Assembly (NCBI RefSeq): GCF_900142365.1
Contig: NZ_FRAP01000027.1
Coordinates: 1 to 64,000, forward strand
Direction of reading: 5' to 3'
Source of the DNA: Pseudonocardia thermophila
GTDB lineage: Bacteria; Actinomycetota; Actinomycetes; Mycobacteriales; Pseudonocardiaceae
DNA length: 64,000 bases
Shown: piece after piece, positions 59,586 to 64,000 of the stretch
Layout: every line of letters starts with the position of its first letter
Numbering within the stretch: position 1 is the stretch's first letter
The notes under the pieces: generated by a model
Told to the model about the DNA's origin: nothing
Database searches by the model: none
What the model saw: only the letters and a program-made list of their open reading frames with translations
Translations under genes and position numbers: made by a program

Positions 59586-60722
59586 GTGACCAGCGTCGAC
59601 AAGGCCGTGGGCCGAGCGGTGGACCGGGATGCGGACGCGGTGCGCGAACAGGCCGCGCGGGCCCAAGTGGTGGCCGGACGGGTCGAGGCCGGGAAGGACC
59701 CGGACGCGCGGCCGTCGAAGATCCAGCAGCTGCGCGATCGGTACGAGTGGCTCGACCACGCGGTGCGGGCGGCGGAGCGCTACAGCGAGCGCCACGGGGA
59801 CCACTACGCGGGCGCCATCACCTACTTCTCGGTGCTGGCGCTGTTCCCGCTGATCCTGGTCGCCGTCGCCGGGCTCGGGTACGCGCTGTTCCTGCAGCCC
59901 GACCTGCTGGAGCAGCTCAAGTCGGGCATCCGCAGCAACGTGCCGCCCGGGCTGGACGTGCTGCTGATCGAGATCGTCGACAACGCCATCGAGCACCGCG
60001 GCTCGATCGGGGTCATCGGTCTGCTCGGCGCGCTGTACACCGGGGTCGGGTGGATGTCCAGCCTGCGCGAGGCGCTGTCCGAGCAGTGGGGCCAGGTGCC
60101 CGCGCCGCCGCCGATCTACAAGCGACTCCTGTTCGACCTGCTCACGCTGCTCGGCCTGGGCGTCGCCATGATCGGCTCGTTCGCGATCACCGGGATCGCC
60201 GCCGGGTTCGCCAGCACCGTGCTGGAGCTCGTCGGGCTGGCCCAGGAGGGCTGGGCGGTCGCGCTGCTGCACGTGCTCGGCATCGTGCTCGGGCTCGTCG
60301 CGAACTGGTTGATCTTCCTGTGGGTCATCGCGCGCCTGCCCCGCGAGCACGCGACGTTCCGCAGCGCCGCCCGCGCCGCCGTGCTCGGCGCCGTCGGGTT
60401 CGAGATCCTCAAGAACGTCATGACGATCTACCTGCAGAGCGTCGTGGAATCCCCGACCGGGCAGATCATCGGCCCGTTCGTCGGTCTGCTCGTCTTCGCG
60501 TTCTTCACCTCGCGGCTGATCCTGTTCGTCACGGCGTGGGCGGCCACGTCGAAGGAGAACGAGGCGCGACAACCCGTCCCGGTGCCCGGGCCCGCGGTGA
60601 TCAGGTCGGAGATCGTGGTGCACAGCGGCCCGAGCAGCCGCGCCGCCGCGGGGCTGCTCGGGCTCGGGGCGGTGGCGGGCCTCGTCGGCGGACTGGCGCT
60701 GGTCGGACGGCGACGGGAGTGA
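59586..60722 (+). CDS. YihY/UPF0761 membrane protein (second paralogue)
   Basis: About 378 residues from GTG 59586 (MTSVDKAVGRAVDRDADAV); ATG 59571 is an alternative. A charged N-terminal 70 residues precede the YihY region with six helices: ERHGDHYAGAITYFSVLALFPLILV, GVGWMSSLREALSEQWG and ANWLIFLWVIARLPREH. A final single helix (AAAGLLGLGAVAGLVGGLALV) ends the protein. It is longer than the paralogue at 34644. Function is unknown. Confidence 0.87.
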   Translation: MTSVDKAVGRAVDRDADAVREQAARAQVVAGRVEAGKDPDARPSKIQQLRDRYEWLDHAVRAAERYSERHGDHYAGAITYFSVLALFPLILVAVAGLGYALFLQPDLLEQLKSGIRSNVPPGLDVLLIEIVDNAIEHRGSIGVIGLLGALYTGVGWMSSLREALSEQWGQVPAPPPIYKRLLFDLLTLLGLGVAMIGSFAITGIAAGFASTVLELVGLAQEGWAVALLHVLGIVLGLVANWLIFLWVIARLPREHATFRSAARAAVLGAVGFEILKNVMTIYLQSVVESPTGQIIGPFVGLLVFAFFTSRLILFVTAWAATSKENEARQPVPVPGPAVIRSEIVVHSGPSSRAAAGLLGLGAVAGLVGGLALVGRRRE

Positions 60723-60731
60723 CCCCGGGGC

Positions 60732-60854
60732 GCGAGTCCTGCACGTCGCCCGGCGAGCTGCGCGTTCGGCCCGGCGAGTCGCGCAAACGGTGCGGTGAGT
60801 CCTGCGCGACGTGCGGCGAGTCGTGCAATCGGTGCGGTGAGTCCGGCGTTGCGG
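60732..60854. repeat. Six tandem 21-nt GAGTC units
   Basis: The pentamer GAGTC or GAGCT recurs with exact 21-nt spacing: units begin at 60734, 60755, 60776, 60797, 60818 and 60839. A typical unit is GGCGAGTCGTGCAATCGGTGC. The block lies in the convergent gap between the YihY gene and the SnoaL-like gene. A 12-nt direct repeat, CAGTGCTACTGC twice at 60856-60879, follows and reaches the stop codon of the SnoaL gene. Confidence 0.8.
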
Positions 60855-60872
60855 TCAGTGCTACTGCCAGTG

Positions 60873-61292
60873 CTACTGCGGTCCGCCCGCGACGCCGAAC
60901 GGGTTGTCGATCACGTAGCGCCAGCGACCGTCGGCCCCGCGGCGAGCGACGTCGGTCGCGGTGCCCTCGACGTGCACGAGCGCGCCGTCCGCGCCGGGGC
61001 CGTGGATCGTCCAGTCGACGATCAGGAGGGCGATGTCGCCGGCGACGTAGACGTGCCGCGGCCGCACCTCGATCGGTGCGCCGAGGGCCTGGATGCGGGC
61101 GTTGGCCTGCATGCGCTCCTCACCGGTCACCGGCTGCCCCGGGACGGGGACCAGCACTCCGCCCGGCTCGTACACCTGGTCGACGGCGGCCGGGTCGCCG
61201 CTGTTGAAGGCGGCGGCGAAGACCGCGGGGTGCTGCGCCGGATCGCTCGTCAGGGTGATGCTTGTCGGGTGGCACGTGGCGTCCTCACGCAT
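60873..61292 (-). CDS. SnoaL/DUF4440-type protein
   Basis: 139 residues from ATG 61292 (MREDATCHPTSITL). The NTF2-like fold shows HPAVFAAAFNSGDPAAVDQVYEPGGVLVP near the N-terminus and VYVAGDIALLIVDWTIHG in the sheet. Such proteins are small enzymes or binding domains; the function cannot be read. It is divergent from an HxlR regulator 39 nt away, which is its likely controller. Confidence 0.85.
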   Translation of the reverse strand: MREDATCHPTSITLTSDPAQHPAVFAAAFNSGDPAAVDQVYEPGGVLVPVPGQPVTGEERMQANARIQALGAPIEVRPRHVYVAGDIALLIVDWTIHGPGADGALVHVEGTATDVARRGADGRWRYVIDNPFGVAGGPQ

Positions 61293-61319
61293 GCTGACAG
61301 CGAACCCGGCTTCATCGAG

Positions 61320-61337
61320 GCTCACCAAACGGTGAGC
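61320..61337. promoter_or_regulatory. Perfect dyad over the HxlR start
   Basis: GCTCACC-AAAC-GGTGAGC has 7-base arms and includes the HxlR GTG start at 61332. It is a candidate autoregulatory site between the divergent genes. Confidence 0.55.
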
Positions 61338-61733
61338 GCCGATCGGTGGGATCCCGAGCTCGTCCCCGACGAGGCGGGGCGGACCACCCGGCCCGAACCG
61401 ACCTGCCCGGTGGAGGTCGCCCTCGCCGCGATCGCGGGCCGGTGGACGACGCTGCTGCTGCGCGACCTCATGGCGGGCCCGCGCTCCTACGGGCAGATCC
61501 GGGCGGCGCTGCCGACCCTGAGCGACAAGGTCCTCGCCGATCGGCTGCGCGACCTGCAGGAGCGCGGCCTGGTGGAGCGGCGGGTGCACCCCGGGTTCCC
61601 GACGACCACCACCTACGCGCTCACGCCGGCCGGCCGGTTGCTGCGGCCGCTGCTCGTCGAGCTGTACCGGACCGGGCAGGCGCTGCAGTCGGCGCACGCC
61701 GGCGGTCACGGGGATCGTCCGGCGCCGGTCTGA
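61332..61733 (+). CDS. HxlR-family transcriptional regulator
   Basis: 133 residues from GTG 61332 (MSADRWDPELVPDE). The winged helix of HxlR type is clear: CPVEVALAAIAGRWTTLLLRDLMAGPRSYGQI, then LSDKVLADRLRDLQERGLVERRV and the wing TTTYALTPAGR. The N-terminal Cys in TCPVEV is conserved in many HxlR proteins and can sense oxidants or electrophiles. It probably controls the divergent SnoaL gene. Confidence 0.92.
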   Translation: MSADRWDPELVPDEAGRTTRPEPTCPVEVALAAIAGRWTTLLLRDLMAGPRSYGQIRAALPTLSDKVLADRLRDLQERGLVERRVHPGFPTTTTYALTPAGRLLRPLLVELYRTGQALQSAHAGGHGDRPAPV

Positions 61734-61767
61734 CGGTCCGCGTCTTCGGATCCGGCGCCCGGACGCG

Positions 61768-61794
61768 GACTCGTGGGACCGGGCGCGGGACTCG
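61768..61794. repeat. Two inverted-orientation GAGTC units, 21-nt spacing
   Basis: GACTCG occurs at 61768 and 61789, again 21 nt apart, in the convergent gap between HxlR and the D,D-carboxypeptidase. It is the reverse complement of the units at 60734-60839. Confidence 0.6.
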
Positions 61795-61805
61795 CCGTCC
61801 GGGCG

Positions 61806-62870
61806 TCAGGCGTCGACGAGCCTGCCGATGCCCGGGCTGTCCGGCGGCTGCGCGAAGCCCCAGTCGAGCAGGGCCGCCGCCTGCTGCCACATCGGCACGG
61901 GCTGCTGTTCGCCGCGCATCAGCGTCACGACGAGCCGGTGGCCGTCGCGCTCGGCGCACGCGACGAGGGTGTGCCGGGCGGCGTCGGTGAAGCCCGCCTT
62001 CGAGCCCACCGCGCCCGGGTAGTTCAGCAGGAACCGTTCCCGGGTGGACAGCGTGAAGCCGGGGTGGTCGCCCCAGCCGGGGAACGGGACCGCGCGCAGC
62101 CCGAGCGTCTGCGCGACCAGCGGCTCACGCAGCGCTGCGCGGAACACCAGCGCCAGGTCGTAGGCCGACATCGCTTGACCGGGGCCGTCCAGCCCGGACG
62201 GGGTGGCGGCGCGGGTGTCGTGGGCGCCGAGCCGGGCCGCGGCCTCGGTCATCGCCGCGGTCGTCGCCTCCGTGCCGCCCATGCCCCTGGCCAGCACCTG
62301 TGCGGCGTCGTTGCCGGAGTTGAGCAGCAGCCCCGCCATCAACTCACGCACCGTGTAGCGGCCGCCGGGCCCGATCCCGGCCTTGCTGCCGTCGATGGTC
62401 AGCTCCTCCGCGCTGCCCTCCAGGACGGTGTCGGGATCGAGCGTGCGGGCGACGACCAGCGCCAGCAGCATCTTCAGCGTCGACGCCGGCCGGTGCCGCG
62501 CGTGCGGGGAACGGGCGGCGAGCACCGTGCCGGTGTCCAGGTCGGCGAGCACGTACGCGGCGGCGCTCACCGCGGGCACCCCGGCCGGACCGAGGTCGCC
62601 GCACCCGCCGAGCCCGGGCCCGCCGACGGGCTCGGCGGGCCACGGCAGAGGCGGGACCGCGACCGTCTCCTCGACGGCGGGCGGGTCCGGCGGCGCCTCC
62701 TGCCCGGGGCACGGCGGCACCGCGGCGTAGGCCGGGGTGCCGGGCGTGGCGGTCGCGATCACCGGTTCTTCGGGAGGCGGTTCGGGCGCCGCTCCGACCA
62801 CGCGGGCGTCCGCCGCCAGCACGACGAGAGCCGCCACCCCGGCCACGACGGCGCCCCAGCCCGACCGCAC
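61806..62870 (-). CDS. D-alanyl-D-alanine carboxypeptidase, S11 family
   Basis: 354 residues from GTG 62870. A signal peptide (VVAGVAALVVLAADARVVGA) is followed by a Pro-rich linker. Penicillin-binding motifs are Ser130-x-x-Lys133 (STLK), Ser185-Gly-Asn187 and Lys291-Ala-Gly in place of the usual Lys-Thr-Gly. The KAG change is found in some S11 enzymes. It trims the last D-Ala of peptidoglycan stems. It lacks an obvious C-terminal membrane anchor. Confidence 0.9.
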   Translation of the reverse strand: MRSGWGAVVAGVAALVVLAADARVVGAAPEPPPEEPVIATATPGTPAYAAVPPCPGQEAPPDPPAVEETVAVPPLPWPAEPVGGPGLGGCGDLGPAGVPAVSAAAYVLADLDTGTVLAARSPHARHRPASTLKMLLALVVARTLDPDTVLEGSAEELTIDGSKAGIGPGGRYTVRELMAGLLLNSGNDAAQVLARGMGGTEATTAAMTEAAARLGAHDTRAATPSGLDGPGQAMSAYDLALVFRAALREPLVAQTLGLRAVPFPGWGDHPGFTLSTRERFLLNYPGAVGSKAGFTDAARHTLVACAERDGHRLVVTLMRGEQQPVPMWQQAAALLDWGFAQPPDSPGIGRLVDA

Positions 62871-62911
62871 GAGCGCACCTTAGCTGTGCGCGAGCGCCGT
62901 GGTCGGCTTCC

Positions 62912-63448
62912 TCAGGCCGCGGTCGTCTCCAGGTGCACCTTCAGCGCCCCCAGCGTGCGGTGCATGCCGTCGACCATGAGCTGCTCCCGCTCCCGGCCGA
63001 TGATCCCGCTCCGCTGGATGGCCTTGATCAGCAGGGGCGTCGGCCGCGTGTGCTCCCGCCACTGCGTCACCTGCGTCCCACCGTCGTCGGCGGGGTCGAG
63101 TCGCCAGCCCCACGTCATCCCGCTCTCCGCGACCTGGAACGCGAAGCGCCGCGGCGGGTCGCACTCGATCACGGTGCAGCGGGTCGCCCACCACATGAGG
63201 CCGTGCCGGTTGAACCCGATGAACCTGGCCCCCTGGACAGGGCCGCGGGCGCCGAGCCAGCGCCCGCCGCGGGCCTCCGGGCTCCACTCGCCCATGCGGG
63301 TGATGTCGGTGACGAGTGCCCAGATCGCCGCCGGTTCGGCGTTGATCACCACGGTCGCTTCGTCCACGTCGAACAGTCCTCTCGTCCGTGGCGCACCGTA
63401 AGCGCGCGGTGAGATGTGCTCACCGACCGGAGTCCACGATTCGGTCAC
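62912..63448 (-). CDS. SRPBCC-family (polyketide cyclase/START-like) protein
   Basis: 178 residues if GTG 63448 is the start (MTESWTPVGEHIS); a later start near MDEATVV is possible. The fold shows ATVVINAEPAAIWALVTDITRMGEWSPEARGGRW, then FAFQVAESGMTWGWRLDP and the long C-terminal helix GMHRTLGALKVHLE. Such proteins bind hydrophobic ligands. The function is unknown. Confidence 0.85.
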   Translation of the reverse strand: MTESWTPVGEHISPRAYGAPRTRGLFDVDEATVVINAEPAAIWALVTDITRMGEWSPEARGGRWLGARGPVQGARFIGFNRHGLMWWATRCTVIECDPPRRFAFQVAESGMTWGWRLDPADDGGTQVTQWREHTRPTPLLIKAIQRSGIIGREREQLMVDGMHRTLGALKVHLETTAA

Positions 63449-63557
63449 GCCGCCGTCTCGACGGTGTGAACCGCCCCGATCCTGCACTACCGTTCCCCGG
63501 TCATGCCGGTCGATCGGCAGTCGAGATCGTCCGGGGATCAACGAAAGGCATGCACCA

Positions 63558-64000
63558 GTGCGAATCAGACGAGGTTACGCGGTGGCAGCAGCGCTGCTCG
63601 CCGGCGCGTTGGTGATGACCGGGTGTGCTCGCGACACGGGTGCCGCCGGCGGCGGGGGGTCTGCCGGGGGCGAGGCCTGCGCGACGGGCACGGCTCCCAG
63701 CGGAGGCGCCGCAGCGGCGCCGACGAGCGCGGCGGCCACCAAGCCGGACGCATCGTCGCTGAAGGTCGGCGTCGCCTACGACATCGGCGGCCGCGGCGAC
63801 CAGTCGTTCAACGACTCCGCCTACGCGGGCATCGAGAAGGCCGTGGCCGACTTCGGCCTGGCCGAGGCCAACGTCAAGGAGCTCACCGCGGCCCCCAACG
63901 AGCCGGAGGACGCCGCCGCCACCCGGCTGCGCCAGCTCGCGGCCGACGGCTACAACCCGATCATCGCGGTCGGCTTCAAGTACGCCACGCCGCTGGCCAA
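63558..64000 (+). CDS. BMP-family ABC transporter substrate-binding lipoprotein, 3' end outside window
   Basis: The visible 147 codons start at GTG 63558. The signal peptide ends in a lipobox, LVMTGC. An Ala/Gly-rich linker is followed by LKVGVAYDIGGRGDQSFND and AYAGIEKAVADFGLA, the beginning of a Bmp/Med domain, whose members bind nucleosides or similar ligands. The ORF continues past the window end. A permease and ATPase would be expected downstream. Confidence 0.88.
   Translation, partial: MRIRRGYAVAAALLAGALVMTGCARDTGAAGGGGSAGGEACATGTAPSGGAAAAPTSAAATKPDASSLKVGVAYDIGGRGDQSFNDSAYAGIEKAVADFGLAEANVKELTAAPNEPEDAAATRLRQLAADGYNPIIAVGFKYATPLA

Noticed and set aside
60601..60828. 75-codon minus ORF reading through the 21-nt repeats
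   Set aside because: Its repeated heptads follow only from the DNA repeat; it has no ribosome site and runs into the YihY gene.

Overview
The window is a chromosomal segment of a very high-GC actinobacterium. By eye the third codon position is almost always G or C, and GTG and TTG starts are common. Gene order points to the Pseudonocardiales and relatives: chorismate mutase - UvrD/PcrA helicase - M23 peptidase - sucC - sucD - 34 kDa-antigen-like protein - PerM-like (DUF6350) protein - purN - purH matches the arrangement I know from Mycobacterium tuberculosis around Rv0948c-Rv0957. FolD followed by a DUF3017 protein is also a mycobacterial-type neighbourhood. FbiC (coenzyme F420) and a split DnaE2/ImuA'/ImuB mutasome fit the same phylum. 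A Pseudonocardia-like genome is my best guess, made without any database search.

Layout. 1-5.9 kb: the 3' end of a repeat-containing surface protein, a transglutaminase + ATP-grasp/alpha-E amidoligase-type pair, and a TetR/hydrolase divergon with a clear operator. 5.9-13 kb: guaA, then a LiaFSR-like envelope module (PspC protein, PspC-histidine kinase, LuxR response regulator) and small membrane proteins. 13-25 kb: the conserved core block described above; chorismate mutase sits behind what looks like a Phe/Tyr leader-peptide attenuator, and sucC behind two GTGA-N6-TCAC sites. 25-30 kb: an Erm-type rRNA methyltransferase with a probable RLR leader peptide, then SOS-controlled imuA'-imuB. 29.6-35.6 kb: accessory genes, including a frameshifted MerR/thioredoxin pair, a TetR/flavin reductase/MFS drug-efflux set, an AI-2E-type permease and a YihY protein. 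35.5-44.2 kb: a large MalT-type LuxR regulator divergent from a SHOCT protein - NhaC antiporter - ArcD-like permease - arginine deiminase operon whose arcA carries a frameshift, then an M20 amidohydrolase. 44.2-52.5 kb: dnaE2 with its own SOS box, a SatP-like transporter, folD-DUF3017 and monomeric isocitrate dehydrogenase. 52.5-64 kb: an SH3-domain membrane protein, a receptor Ser/Thr kinase, YbaK, fbiC, an M14 peptidase, a second YihY protein, SnoaL/HxlR, a D,D-carboxypeptidase, a SRPBCC protein and the start of a BMP-family lipoprotein.

How the genes work together. Two LexA boxes tie imuA'-imuB to dnaE2 as one inducible mutasome about 18 kb apart. The PspC/kinase/regulator set should be one cell-envelope stress circuit. 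SucCD, GuaA, PurN/PurH, FolD, Icd and FbiC are housekeeping. Many genes have a TANNNT -10 hexamer only 6-10 nt before the start codon, so leaderless transcripts are a dominant expression mode, including for three probable regulatory upstream ORFs.

Most unusual signals: (1) a 70-nt inverted-repeat element in two convergent gene junctions 34 kb apart, with compensatory changes in its stem; (2) the Phe/Tyr attenuator before chorismate mutase; (3) the RLR leader before erm; (4) exact 21-nt GAGTC repeats in two other convergent junctions; (5) several single-base indels between 29.6 and 42 kb that break otherwise well conserved genes.
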